Origin: Alligator mississippiensis
Taxonomy: Eukaryota; Chordata; Crocodylia; Alligatoridae
Length of the DNA: 64,000 nt
Reading direction: 5' to 3'
Assembly (NCBI RefSeq): GCF_030867095.1
Contig: NC_081830.1
Span: 35,695,832 to 35,759,831 of the forward strand
Below, one piece after another: positions 35,166 to 46,837 of the stretch (positions within the stretch are counted from its first letter, which is position 1; the number at the start of each line of letters is the position of its first letter). The notes beneath the pieces were generated by a model. That model had not been told where the DNA came from. It searched no databases and saw only the letters and a list, made by a program, of their open reading frames with translations. The translations under genes were made by a program, and so were the position numbers.

Positions 35166-36439
35166 GGTTGATATCTTCATAGTGTACACACAACCCCAAC
35201 ATGTATGGGGAAATTTATAATAATAGATGAACCCTTGGGATACCATGTCATAAGTATTTTACAGTCCAAAATGAAAGAGAGAAAAAATATGAGTGAGAGG
35301 CCTGAATCTCTCTTGGAGAAAGAGCTAGGCTCTCTTAACAGCAGTGAATAACTGATTACTCTGTTTTAGGGCTGTACAAGTCTTCCGATCCTACTTCGGG
35401 TCCAGAGCTTCTTCGGATGCTTTGGCATCTGAAGCGGGGTCCCAGCAATGGTATCTGGAGCGGGTCAGGGACATCTAAAGTGATTCAGATCTGCTTTGGA
35501 TGCTTTGGACCCGCTTCAGCCATTTTGAGGCAATTAAGAGGAAGGGGGAGTGGGGGAGGGACGGAGAGTGGAAGGGGGGAGGGGTGCAGGGCGGGGGAAG
35601 ACTGACATCTGTAGGTATACAGTGAGAAGGATTTCTCCTTGGCTACCTTTCCAATGGCAGCATCTGTGGGGTGGGACTAAAAAAAGCATAAAAGCCTCTG
35701 TTTCCAGCCCTTCTCTTGCCTTTTGCAGCTCATTCCCTGTAAACCACTGTCTGACAGAGGAACGCTGTGACTGAGACCTGCCTGCTCCTTTTTCTTGTTA
35801 TAAAGGAGTGGTTAGGATTTAGCTTAGTTTAGCTTAGCTATTCTATTCAATTTTTACTAGTATTACAATTCAATTTATTTCTTTAAATATTTTTTTTTGG
35901 AAACTTTTTTTTGGAAACTTTGCAAAAAGAAAGTTGCGTTTTCCCAGCCAGTGTTATCTATCACTGTGCAGGGAGGCACAGATTGCTTGCATGCACACAC
36001 ACACATACACAGAGACACAGAATATAGAAACAAAATCACAGTGGAAGAAGACAGATATTTACAGAAGAGCAAGACACAGATAATATATTGAGACACAGGA
36101 AGATATACAGATAATATTCAGAGCACAAGACACAATATATTGAGACCCACAAAGACACACAAATAATTTTATTCACAGCAGAACAGGACACAGATATTCA
36201 CAGGAGAACAAGACAGACAGATATGCAAAATGATTCACACATACACAGAGACCTTTTGCAGCACACAAAAGATCAATATGAAGTGTGCTGGAAAGGAAAG
36301 TGCCAGGTCTTCTGGCAGGGGAGGGAGAGGGGGTACAGGGAGAGCTAGAGCTGTAAGCTCCCCACTCCCTGTCCCAAACACAGACGCATTCTATTCCCAA
36401 GCAGCCATGACATCAGTGCTGCCAGTGGAAACCAGGCAG

Positions 36440-39400
36440 TGGGAGCAATGTCTGCACCCATCATCCCTGTACCTGCACCACCTCTGTGCAGTCCAAAAGG
36501 GGGCACCAGCAGTGGAATCACTGCCTTCTCCACCCCAATTTCAGCTCTCAGCATGAGCTTCCCACTGCCAGAGGAGGAGCTGGAACTGGAGCTGGAACCA
36601 GGGATGCTGAGCACACTGTCTCAAGCAATTCTGGGGACTGAAGGGGAAATCAGAATTTGTGCTCCACACCCCTCAAGTTTCCCCTAGACCTAGGTCTCCT
36701 CCAGAAAGCAGCACCTTGGAGGAGGCTGAGGTTGTGGAGGCAAGTGGCTCAGCTGAGGCAGCTCCTCCTGCTGTTCAGCCTCAGCCTGCTGAGGAGTAGG
36801 AAAAGGCAGGATCCTTGACCTGAACCCAGAAGTGGGGAGTAGTGTAGAGTGGGATCATTTTGAGGTGGCAGATGATCCCAGGTTTGCCATCTGCCAGCAC
36901 TGCCAAAGGCACATGAGCCGTGGCAAGAATATGAGACACTTCTCCACCACAGCCATGCTACTGCATTTGAGGAGGCACCACCCCCTTGCCCTTCTTCCTG
37001 CTGCTCAGCCTGGCACCAGTGCAAGTGTGCAGAAAGGGAAGTCCCCCACTCACTCCAAAACCCCCTTAACTCCAAAGCAGAACCAGGCCACCCTGCACCA
37101 GTGGGGGAAAGGTGGACAGAAGGGGGGGGGTGTTCCCAAGGTGAGCGAGATCACCCAGAGCATTGGGAAGATGCTTGCTCTGGATAGCCAGCCCTTCTCC
37201 CTAGTTGAGCAGCCAGGGTTCAGGCAGTTTGTACCATTTTGGCCCCATTTTACAAAGTGCCCGCACACACCACCTTTAGCAGGGTGGTATCACCCTCCCT
37301 GTATCAGGAGCACTTGAGGGAGGAGCTGTGCAAGACAAAACCGCACATAGCCTTGCACTTCACCTCCAGCATCTGGAGCAGCCAGGGTGGCTATCATGCC
37401 TACCTTTCCCTTACAGGGCACTAGTGCAATCAGTCAGGCCATCGGTGAGCTCTACTGCAAGCCAAGGTGCTGGATGAGTCCCACACGGCAAGGTTGATCA
37501 TGGGTGTATGGCAGAGCACTGTTGGTGCCTACCACTTTAAGGGCCTGGAGCTGGCAGCCACCAGGTGCCTGATGATACCAGCCATTTTGAATCAGGGGCT
37601 GTCTATATTAACAGGGCAGTTCGGCTGCCTGGAGTCCAGGCAACAACATTGCCTGGCTGGAGGGCTGTGGATCTACATCTGGAGGTAAGGGAGGAGCTGT
37701 AGGGGATGGTAAGGAGGCTTCTGGTCCTGGGTACAACCTAAAACTGCACCCTGCCGGGAGTGGGTGGCCTAGTGGGGCTCCCAGTGGCATGGGAGCCCCC
37801 AGGAAATGTCAGGCCAGTTACCACCCCGATGAAAGGCAGGTTGGGGCACCTTAACCCCTAGCCCCCACCACCAGGTGGGTAACCCCATTTGTGTGAAGGG
37901 CCCAGAAAGCAGACCTCTGGAGAGAGTGACGGGCTAGAGACTTGGACCTCATCAAGAGTGTTCCCTTGACTGGCCCATGCTGTGGCCAGGACCAAGATGG
38001 TCAAAAGGGCCAGGGGCCCACCGTGAGGGATGCCCAAGAGCTGGGGGACTGGGGTCCCGACTGGCCTGGAGGTGGGTCAGGGCTGGTAGCCAAAGGTCCC
38101 AGGGGGACCACACCTGAGAGGGGAAAATAGTTTCAGGGAGCTAGGTAGCCTGAATGAAGGTGGGGTAGGCCACCTGAATGGAGGGATCTTGGAGTGGCCC
38201 TGATAGGCGGATTCTGTGGCCTAGTGTAGGGGCTGGTGATTGTTGAGAACATCTAGATGCCATCTGCAAGGCTTGGGCTGCGGTGTAAGGAAGGAAAAGA
38301 ACTGCAGAGAGCGCCCCCTGGCATCGGGGCAGTAAAATGGGCAGCCTCCCACTTAATTGACATCTATTAATTAATCAATTAACATCAAGGTGTGGTGGGC
38401 GAGAAGGTGGGTGGTTGGCCCAAGAACAGGTTGGCGGGCCATGGAGATCAGCCCTGAGCAGGGGGCCATGAACTGCATGGTGCAGGGGTGGCTCATTAGG
38501 CAGGCCAAGCTCACCCACGGGTTCATGGTCACTGACAACGGGGCCAATATGGTGAAGGCTGTCCATGGTACCAACTTTGTTGGCATCCTCTGTGTGGCAC
38601 GCAGGCTGCACCTAATAGTGAGGGATGTCTTGGGGGGGACAGGGCTGCCAGTGATGGTGCCACCATCAGTACTGCTACAAGCCAGCTGATTTTGGAATGC
38701 AGGAAGGTAGTGGGCTACTTCCACCACAGCATCAAGGGGAACAAGGTGCTGTGGGAGAAACAGGCAGAGCTGAGCATTCTTCAGCACAGAATCATACAGG
38801 ATGTGGAGACTAGGAGGAACTCCACATACCTGATGCTCGAGAGGCTGGTGGAGCAACAGAAGGCCATCCATGAGATGGCCTTGCTTAGGGAGATAGGGTT
38901 CAGTGCCCCCCCTGAACAGAGCTGAGTGGGGTACCATCTCCCAGATCTTGGTGGTCCTCAAGCCCTTCCTCAAGACCACCAAGACCCTTAGCGCTGGTGA
39001 TGTCCTCCTCAGCCAGGTGATCCCCCTAGTGTGGGAACTGGAGAACGAAATGGAGAAGTTCCAGGGAATCAATGTTCTTGGCTGGGGCAGGCCTCTGTAA
39101 CCAAATGTGCAGGCACTGGTGAGGTGGGCATCAGGAGACGGCTGGATCCCTTGTGATCCAGTATGATCCACATGATGGCAGGGGTGATCCACATGATGGC
39201 GACCTGGGGGTGAAGGGGAGCATTTGCACTGGCAGCTCCAAAACCCTTGATCACTGGATGCAGGTGCTGGTGAACAAAGTCAGGGAGCCTGAAGTGCAGA
39301 GGCGAGGGGATGTGGAAAAGAAGGACCCACTTTCCTATGCCAGCCCTCCCAGCACCAGCACTGGTGCCAGCACCAGCCAGTCTCCTCCACGCCAGTCACT

Positions 39401-39770
39401 GCCAATGTGGGCCATGGACGTGGCTTCAATGCTGGGGTCCAAATGCACCAGACCCCAGCCTTGGGCAGGTAGTGCTGAGGCTTTGGTGGCTATTTATCTC
39501 ACTGAGGATGTGGAGCCACTGGACTTTGACCCCTTGGCCTACTAGGCAAGCTGCAGCCAGATGTGGCAGGATTTGGCCATGGTTGCCCAGCAACACCTGT
39601 CCTGTCCACCGACCAGTGTTCCAAGAGAGAGGTGTTCAGCATTGCTGGGGATGTTGTCACACCCCAACACACCTGCTTGGATCCTATGTTGGTGAAACAG
39701 CTGGTGTTTTTAAAGGTGAACCTCCCACTGCTGGGGTTCCACAAGCTCCACCTGCAAACAGACTGAGTGA
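36440..39770 (+). pseudogene. hAT transposase, decayed (BED/ZBED-like), possible intron
   Basis: Blocks in order: acidic N-terminus LPEEELELELEPG (about 36565); BED zinc finger WDHFEVADDPRFAICQHCQRH..LHLRRHHPL (36850-36985) with its CxxC and H-x-H residues; KVSEITQSIGKMLALDSQPFSLVEQPGFRQF (37138-37230); SRVVSPSLYQEHLREELCK..IALHFTSSIWSSQGGYHAYLSLTG (about 37275-37420); core HGFMVTDNGANMVKAV (about 38518-38565) with CVARRLHLIVRD; then ILVVLKPFLKTTKTLSAGD (38945 on); and the C-terminal dimerisation block with CPPTSVP..VFSIAGDVV (about 39598-39660). Blocks lie in different frames with stops between them. The stretch 37684-38387 begins at ggaggtaagg and may be an intron. It is non-functional. Confidence 0.88.
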
Positions 39771-39874
39771 CACCCTCCTCACTCCTTCTGTACCAATTTT
39801 CTTTTCTGAGGTTTTGAAAAGCCAAGTAATGTCCTGCTCTCAGCTGGAGGGGGCATTTTTCCCTCCTACCCCCC

Positions 39875-40060
39875 ACCCCAGCCTATCCCTCCCCCCCTGA
39901 CACCTCCATTTCCATTTTCACTGACTGGCTTTCTTGCCTGCATTGTGGGCCAGGCCAGCCTCTGGCTTCTTCACTATTTCTTCCATCCAGGACCAATTGC
40001 AGGTACTTCCTCAGCCTGACAAAGGCATTTTCAACCCTAAAGCTTCCAAAGATATATTTT
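39875..40060 (+). repeat. Copy of the unclassified repeat at 11085-11290
   Basis: Same orientation and closely similar: 'acctccatttccattttcac', 'gccaggccagcctctggctt', 'ttttcaaccctaaagctt'. It sits just 3' of the transposase. Confidence 0.7.
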
Positions 40061-40247
40061 TTTAAGTACTCTTTTTTTGTTTTGTTTTGTTTTTTTCATA
40101 ATACACACATAGACATAAAAACACAAGATAAGCCATCACACACCATGAATAACATTGTATGTCCAACACAACTCAACATCTTTACTTCTTTCTTTCCATT
40201 CCTTTATAAAATGACAGGCTCTGTGACAGTTCTGTTTGGGTACCTTT

Positions 40248-40270
40248 GCTGCTGCTGCTGCTGCTGCTGT
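40248..40270. repeat. (CTG)n microsatellite
   Basis: Seven to eight CTG units inside the hAT. Confidence 0.92.
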
Positions 40271-40379
40271 TGAGCCAGCTAAGTTATTTTACCTGTTGTC
40301 ACATAAAGTGGAGGACCAGGCATGAGGCTGTAGGGGAGGAGGAGGCTTTAGTGGGGCAGACTGCTGTGTTGTGCAGAGG

Positions 40380-40780
40380 CCCCAGCATCAGGAAGAGCAC
40401 ACCTTAACAGACACACAATGTCACCCATCCACATGACAAGTTTTGCCTGTCAGCAGCTTGGGGTGCAGGGCCCCAGACGACAGACTCCCCCAGCGAGACA
40501 CACACAGCTGGCAGGCTTCGTGGTCTGGCAGGGCCCAGCACTCAGGCCTGCACTAGGACACACAAACACAGCTGGAAGGCTTTGTGGCCTCAGCAGGGGC
40601 CAGCACCCCTGCAGTTTTCAGCCCTCTGTGCCTTAACACACACAGGGTCATTTCTGTCACAAGTTTTGCCTGTCAGTAGCTTGGGGTACAGTTCCCCCCA
40701 AACCTCTGCATCGATCTTCTTGAAACTTGGCAGGCTTTGTGGCCTCATCAGGGGCTACCACCCCTGCACATTTCATCTAA
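40380..40780. repeat. Satellite array, same family as 5645-7960
   Basis: About three units with 'ttaacacacacag', 'gtcacaagttttgcctgtcag', 'cttggggt' and 'ggcaggctttgtggcctca'. It ends in an A-run of 18 or more (about 40786-40803). Confidence 0.8.
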
Positions 40781-41175
40781 ATCATAAAAAAAAAAAAAAA
40801 AAAAGCCAACAAAGTTATAGATCTTTCATTGATTCCCAATTATACCCTATGGCCGGATCTCAGAGGCAGCTTCGGAGCTGCTTTGGCCAGATCAAGGCAG
40901 AAACCCAGTCCAGAGCTCTGGATCGGGTTGCTGCCATCTGAATCGGCCAGATCCGAAGCTGGATTGGATCACTGCCAACTTGCACAGGCCTACTCTGTTT
41001 TTCATCATAAGAATACATTTCAGTCTTATAATGTGTTACTATATGTGACAGGTTTAACTACTCAGCCCATTTTGGACAGATTAAAATGCCTTTAAAATGG
41101 CCAACTATTTGAAGCATGTTTTTAGTTAATTCCCCAGAAAACTGGTTAATTAATTTCCATCCAAGTCTGCTGAAA

Positions 41176-41950
41176 TATCCCTCAGGAGTACAGAAACAAA
41201 ATTAAAAAAAAATAATTATTCACAGCTACCCAGCCCAGCTTAGAAAAGCATGACTTCTAAGGTTCATCTGAAAGAAGACTCTAGAATACATTAGCTGGGG
41301 GCAATGTAGAGACCCCCGAGTAATTTGTAATGAATATTCATTTATACTAAATCTAGTGATGTCTCTAACAAGCTTGGAATATAGCATTTAATATCTATAC
41401 TGTCATATGAGACAACAGAAACACAGAACTAAATCACATTTCACTGAATGCACTTAAATGGCATTTACATAGTCATGGATCCTTGGGAGAATGAAGTGGA
41501 TTAGTTGCACCTCTTTTCAATTCTTGAGTACATGTAGATGTACTCAGACTGAGCTCTCCACTGAAGAAAGCTCTGGTGAGCTCTCCAAAACACTGCCTTT
41601 TCCAAACTCCTGTAGCCATGTAGCCACATTTTTAGTCCCAAGTATTAATTAAAAACATAAATTAGAATAGATTAGTGTAGATTAAAACCTACTTTTCTTC
41701 ACTTTGGGTACTGCACGGTACCTAGGTAGGGCAATAATATTATATACTATAAGTGAAATTGAATCCAGCATTGTGCATAAATGTCAACATTTACAAGTAT
41801 GTGGTTGCTATTTATGGCATGTAAAAAGAAACAAAATTTACTCCATATTGCCTTGTGTTTCCATTGTTCTTAGAGAAATAAAAAAAGAACTTCCAGCATT
41901 ATTCCAAATAAAACATCTCCTGCATTTAAGCAGAATCAGTTCTTATATAA
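41176..41950. other. Intergenic, 3' flank of the OR at 41951
   Basis: No gene or recognisable repeat. Confidence 0.5.
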
Positions 41951-42854
41951 TCATTTCTTCATGGCGACTCTTACTTCCTTGTTCCTCAGACTATGTATAA
42001 GAAGGTTAAACATGGGGTTTATAGTGGTGTAGAACAGAGAGAACAATTTGTCAGTGTCCATTGACTGGGGCCTTAAGGACACAATCATAGCAGATCCATA
42101 AAATAAAGTAACTACAATGAGTTGTGAAGAGCAGAGGGAAAAGGCCTTGTGTCTTCTCTGGACTGAGGGCATCTTCAGAATGGTGCCAATGATTTTACTG
42201 TAAGAAAAAAAACTTCAAGAAAAATGGAGTAATTGTGAAGAGCACAGCAGCTATGATGATAGCTAGTCTGTTCCTGTAGGTATCCACACAGGATAGCTCT
42301 AGCAGCGGAGTGAGGTCACATAAGAAATGGTTGATCTCATGAGACTCACAGGAGTGTAAAGAAAACATCAAATGTGTCTGGCCTAGCTGAACTGGGATGG
42401 TGACAGACCATGACCCAGCTACCAGTTTCATGCAGACTTTTCTGTCCATAATGATTCTATAGTGCAGAGGAATACAAATAGCCACATACCGATCATAGGC
42501 CATAACGGCCAGGAGGAAACGTTCTGTGCCACCTAACAAGAGTAAGAAATACATCTGAGCAGCGCAGCCAATGAAGGAGATACTTCCAACCTTCTCCAGA
42601 AAATGGACCAGCATCTTGGGAAGTGTTACTAAGGTGCAGCAGATCTCCACAAACGACACATTCCTAAGGAAAAAGTACATGGGGGTTTGAAGAGCAGAGT
42701 CTATCACTGTAAGGAGGACAACAAGACCATTTCCCATCAGGGTCACTACATAGAAAAGCAAGCAGATAATGAAGAGAAAACTCTGTAGGTTTGAGAGACT
42801 GGAATACTCCAAGAGTATGAATCCAGGTGTTGTTGTGAGGTTTCTCTTTGCCAT
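41951..42854 (-). pseudogene. Olfactory receptor with a single frameshift (OR 5)
   Basis: Near-complete class II OR starting at MAKRNLTTTPGF (ATG at 42854, after an acceptor catctttacag near 42876). Features: N-glycosylation site NLT, GN in TM1, PMYFF, MAYDRYVAIC, cysteines in ECL1/ECL2, AFSLCSSQL (variant of FSTCSSHL) and INPMFNLLIHSLRNKEV (variant of NPLIYSLRNKEV, Asn-Leu-Leu-Ile-His in place of Pro-Leu-Ile-Tyr). In TM5 a run of eight T (about 42205-42215) shifts the frame: PFFLKFFFLQ then stop. One T fewer restores FFSYSKIIGTILKMPS and the rest of the protein. Either a young pseudogene or an assembly error in a homopolymer. The weakened TM7 motif favours loss of function. Family 10/6-like. 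Confidence 0.88.
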
Positions 42855-42871
42855 TTCTTCAGTATATTCAT

Positions 42872-43467
42872 TCTGTAAAGATGGTGAAGGCAAAAACTTT
42901 GGTCACATCATTTGCTTAAGGACAACGTTGAAATAAATCTCAGACTGACATGTATGAAATTAGGTATCTCAGATGTTAACCAAGTACTTATGAATGTGAT
43001 TTATGTTAATTTTAGCTAAGATATCTCAGTGGCTGTTGGAACAGATCAGAATTGCTTAGCTGTTGGTCAGAAGGTTTATACCAAGAGCAAGTAATATTCA
43101 TTAAGGTCTATTTTGAGGACCTTGTTTTGGTGGTTGGAAGATTCTGATTTAGCTCTTCTATTCAATAAAAAAGTTCTAAAATGTAATTTGAAGTAAAAAA
43201 AAATGGGTTCCTCTGCCCAAACAACATTACAGTGCAAGACGAACACTGCCCAGAGATAAAAATGCCTTGTTTTAACCTAATAATAATATTAAGATGGTTT
43301 ATCCCTGGTATGGTAGATGTTTCTGTTAAACGTACCCTGTTTGCCATTGTGATTAATATGATACAAAGTAGCTCAGCTTAGAGATGGACAATCTCCTACT
43401 CTTGCCCTATGGATGAATCTTTTACTTTTGGCCCAATTAAAATATTCCCTCATTTATAATATTCTTG
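42872..43467. other. Intergenic upstream of the frameshifted OR
   Basis: AT-rich, no gene seen. Confidence 0.5.
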
Positions 43468-44685
43468 ATTCATAGATTCATAGATGTTAGGGTCGGAAGG
43501 GACCTCAATAGATCATCGAGTCCGACCCCCTGCATAAGCAGGAAAGAGTGCTGGGTCTAGATGACCCCAGCTAGATACTCATATAACCTCCTCTTGAAGA
43601 CCCCCAGGGTAGGGGAGAGCACCACCTCCCTTGGGAGCCTGTTCCAGACCTTGGCTACACGAACTGTGAAGAAGTTTTTCCTAATGTCCAGTCTAAATCT
43701 GCCCTCTGCTAGCTTGCGGCAATTGTTTCTTGTAACCCCTGGGGGCGCCTTGGTGAATAAATACTCACCAATTCCCTTCTGTGTCCCCATAATGAACTTA
43801 AAGGCAGCCACAAGGTCGCCTCTCAACCTTCTCTTGCAGAGGCTGAAAAGGTCCAGTTTCTCTAGTCTCTCCTCGTAGGGCTTGGTCTGCAGGCCCTTGA
43901 CCATACGAGTTGCCCTTCTCTGGATCCTCTCCAGGTTTTCCGCATCCTTCTTGAAGTGTGGCACCCAGAATTGCACGCAGTACTCCAACTGCGGTCTGAC
44001 CAGCGCCCTATAGAGGGGAAGTATCACCTCCCTGGACCTATTCGTCATGCATCTGCTGATGCACGATAAAGTGCCATTGACTTTTTTGATGGCTTCGTCA
44101 CACCGCCGACTCATGTTCATCTTGGAGTCCACTAGGACTCCAAGATCCCTTTCCACTTCCGTGCCACCCAGCAGGTCATTTCCTAGGCTGTAGGTGTGCT
44201 GGACATTTTTCCTCCCTAGGTGCAGCACTTTGCATTTCTCCTTGTTGAATTGCATTCTGTTGTTTTCTGCCCACTTGTCCAACCTGTCCAGGTCTGCTTG
44301 CAGCTGTTCCCTGCCCTCCGGCGTGTCCACATCTCCCCATAGCTTTGTGTCATCTGCAAACTTGGACAGAGTACATTTGACTCCCTTGTCCAAGTCACTG
44401 ATGAAGACATTAAAGAGTATCGGTCCAAGGACCGAACCCTGCGGGACCCCACTGCCCACACCCTTCCAGGTCGAGACCGACCCATCCACCACAACTCTTT
44501 GGGTGCGACCCTCTAGCCAATTCGCCACCCACCGGACTGTGTAGTCATCCACATCACAGCCTCTAAACTTGTTCACCAGTATGGGGTGGGATACCGTATC
44601 GAAGGCCTTCCTGAAGTCTAAGTATACGACATCCACCCCTCCTCCTGTGTCCAGGCATTTCGTAACCTGGCCATAGAAGGGGTAA
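43468..44685 (-). mobile_element. CR1 LINE, 5'-truncated, open frame
   Basis: An open frame of 359 codons (44636-43557, minus) covers the RT from motif A (VVYLDFRKAFDTVSH) through GVPQGSVLGP and FADDTKLWG to the normal C-terminus (RLYEYLAGVI). The CR1 3' untranslated end follows (cagcactctttcctgc..., then gattcatagattcatag complement) to about 43468. The 5' side is cut at about 44685, close to a short tandem duplication. Closely similar to the copy at 6075-7746. Non-autonomous because the endonuclease is missing. Confidence 0.93.
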
Positions 44686-44702
44686 CCTGGTCATAGAAGG
44701 TT
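44661..44702. repeat. Short tandem duplication at the CR1 5' junction
   Basis: The word gtaacctgg(c/t)catagaagg occurs twice in a row at the truncated 5' end. Confidence 0.8.
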
Positions 44703-45736
44703 ACTGGTCATTGATATGTTACTAGTTCTTAAAATTCTATTTCCCTTAGTCTGCCTGCTTCATGTACCTTGGCTTACTCTTATTTACTTCTATAAAACTA
44801 CTAAGGCAAACTACAATCTCTCCTCGTCCAACATATTTTCGCATATGTTTATGCATATGCATTTCCAGATATATCTCTAGCTGGTATATATCTAGATGGT
44901 AGACTGCTATATAGCTAAATGCTAGATAGGGTTGTAGAACACCCACATCTGATATTTGCTTTGAAGAAGTTTTTTTTTGTTTGTTCATTTGTTTTCTTGT
45001 GGGGACATCAGAGTGTGCTTCCATTGCTTAGCTTTGCCACTGATTTCTCTTGTATAAATGAAAGTCCAAAAAGCAAACCAACAATATTCATAATATTCTA
45101 AGTGTTTGCTCAGGGATGGTTCTGAATAAATATTGCCTCCGCACAGTATACATTGTTCAAAGACTTTTCTACAAAGAAGAATGATAAAATCTCCCCAGCC
45201 CCCTGCAATTGATCTGATTTTTCTGAAAAGATCTGATTTAATTATAAAAGTGTTTTGTGAAAAAGTTAGGAGTTCAGTATCTCCAGGCAATCTGTTTTCC
45301 TACTTCAGTTATTTTGGTTGGTTTAAAGGTTGGAAAGAATTTTGCTTATCTGCTGTAATAGTTCTACAACAGCCTAAAAACAGATATTTCCAGATACTAT
45401 TTGCACTTTAAGGTTGGTGCAGTGCAGCAGGGACATCAATCTTCACTCTCTACTTTCAAAAGTTGAATTTTATCCACAATCAACATTTTGAAAGGATCAA
45501 AGCAAAACAGTAGAATTGGGTATTCTTCTCTACTTGACGGTTTAGGTCAGATAAAATAGACTAAGAGTGAAGTTTTCAAAAACACCTCCAAAAATGGAAA
45601 ATCCTTTCCCATTGACAATTACATGAGAAATGAGTGCCTACCTCTAGCCCTAACATATTGTTGAACAAAAGTCCAACCTTGATTTCAAGGGAAGTTTTGA
45701 ACGACCCATAAGGGACTGGAAAATTTATTTTCATTG
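44703..45736. other. Intergenic, no gene seen
   Basis: AT-rich, with 'agctggtatatatctagatggta' and similar short words near 44870-44930. No recognisable feature. Confidence 0.5.
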
Positions 45737-45741
45737 GTAGC

Positions 45742-46662
45742 TGTACCCGCCTCCGTTCGACCAGGAGTTCACGCGCTGCCTTCGCCCGGACCTGAGATCT
45801 TGCGCACCCGGGCTTCGTTGGTACGCCCCAGGGTTTACCCCGTCTAGCATAAAGGGGGACCCCAGAACTCATCTGCCACGACTTCGATGACTCTTTCAGT
45901 GGGGGGTCTTCCCTTGGGGTATCCCCCATTGCCGGCTCACTTCTTCGCGGGTACTCTCGGGGCTCCGTCCTCCCCTACACCCCGGCCATATGCCACCTTA
46001 GGTCTTCCTATCCTGGCCTCCAACCCGTCCTCGTCTCGTCCTTTCTTGGCTCAGTCCCCCCCCGGCCACTACCAGCGGTCTTCGGACTGGGTATGTCTCT
46101 CCCAGTGGGGATGCTGACCTGGTCCCTCCTTCCCTGGGATGCAGATGGCCTCTCTGCTTCTCAAATAGTCCCTGCCGCGGTTACCCGCGCTGTCGGCTAC
46201 GCAGTGCGGGATGCAGCTGGCCCCACTCTCGGCGCTGCTGTCAAGCCTCCTGCCACCTCGGGTGTCGGGTTCCCCGCTGGCTGTTGCCCCACTTACGGGG
46301 CTGACTTCTCCCCTCATCATCTCGCTCCCGGGTGCTCCACCGCGCTGCTGGCAGCCAGCTCCGCCTCCTCTCTGCGTCGTCCCGCACTCTGCGGGCGGCG
46401 GCTGATCCGCTGCTCGCTGGGGCTCTGCGCTCCAGCTCTCTCCCTTCAGCCGCCTTGCTGCCTCGGCGGGGCCGCCTTTTGTTTCTCCCGGCCGGCGTGC
46501 CCCGCCCCCGCCGCTCAGCCGCAGCCGGATAAATGCCCGGCTGACAACCCGCACTGGCAGCGCCGGCGCGTGGAGTTTCTTCGGCTCCTCCGGCCCTGCA
46601 GGAGGTAAGCAGACCCCTTGGCCTCCGCGAGGGTCTCCCAGTGCCCCCGCTCCCCTGGGACA
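45742..46662 (+). mobile_element. CpG-rich solo LTR (fossil, looks whole as an LTR)
   Basis: The 921-bp block starts TGTACCCGCC and ends CCCCTGGGACA, with imperfect inverted TG/CA ends. It is flanked by a perfect 5-bp duplicate gtagc (45737-45741 and 46663-46667). It is very GC-rich and CpG-dense, unlike its surroundings. A TATA-like ggataaat lies at about 46526, and a gaggtaagc donor-like site at about 46604. No internal retroviral region is present. Apparent frames in it are composition effects. Confidence 0.78.
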
Positions 46663-46786
46663 GTAGCATTGTTCCTACATCTCTTATCTGGTTTTGAAGT
46701 CTCTATGCTTTCTCAGGGAGTTTTATCATGAAAATGTGGCAAAAGCACTATTTCTTGGTAAAAATTATAGTTCCAGAGAAAATATG

Positions 46787-46797
46787 ATCTATCTATC

Positions 46798-46828
<31 letters not shown>

Positions 46829-46829
46829 G
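46787..46829. repeat. (ATCT)n/(TA)n microsatellite
   Basis: Four ATCT units followed by about 14 TA units. Confidence 0.92.
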
Positions 46830-46837
46830 TATCAAGG

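Larger units (their letters stand above)
35367..40992 (+). mobile_element. Large hAT transposon with decayed transposase, complete ends
   Basis: The left end is tagggctgtacaag and the right end is cttgcacaggccta, inverted partners. The flanks are a perfect 8-bp duplicate ctctgttt (35359-35366 and 40993-41000). Unit A keeps one copy of this target at 27553-27560 with matching flanks, so insertion is proven by an empty site. Inside are a decayed BED-type transposase (about 36440-39770), an unclassified repeat piece (39875-40060), a CTG microsatellite and three satellite units (about 40380-40780). At 5626 bp it is long for a hAT. Confidence 0.95.
32960..41175. repeat. Segmental duplication unit B
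   Basis: Partner of unit A. It carries the OR pseudogene and the downstream tract. Two insertions absent from unit A split it: a solo LTR at 34509-35165 and a hAT at 35367-40992. Its left edge cuts through the OR coding region. Confidence 0.88.

Noticed and set aside
44194-44544. Plus-strand frame over the minus-strand CR1
   Set aside because: Antisense shadow. The same happens at 6672-7022 and 20293-20607.
46069-46669. Frames of 130-170 codons in the CpG-rich block
   Set aside because: Open in several phases on both strands with Pro/Ala/Arg bias. The block is bounded as an LTR by its ends and target duplicate.
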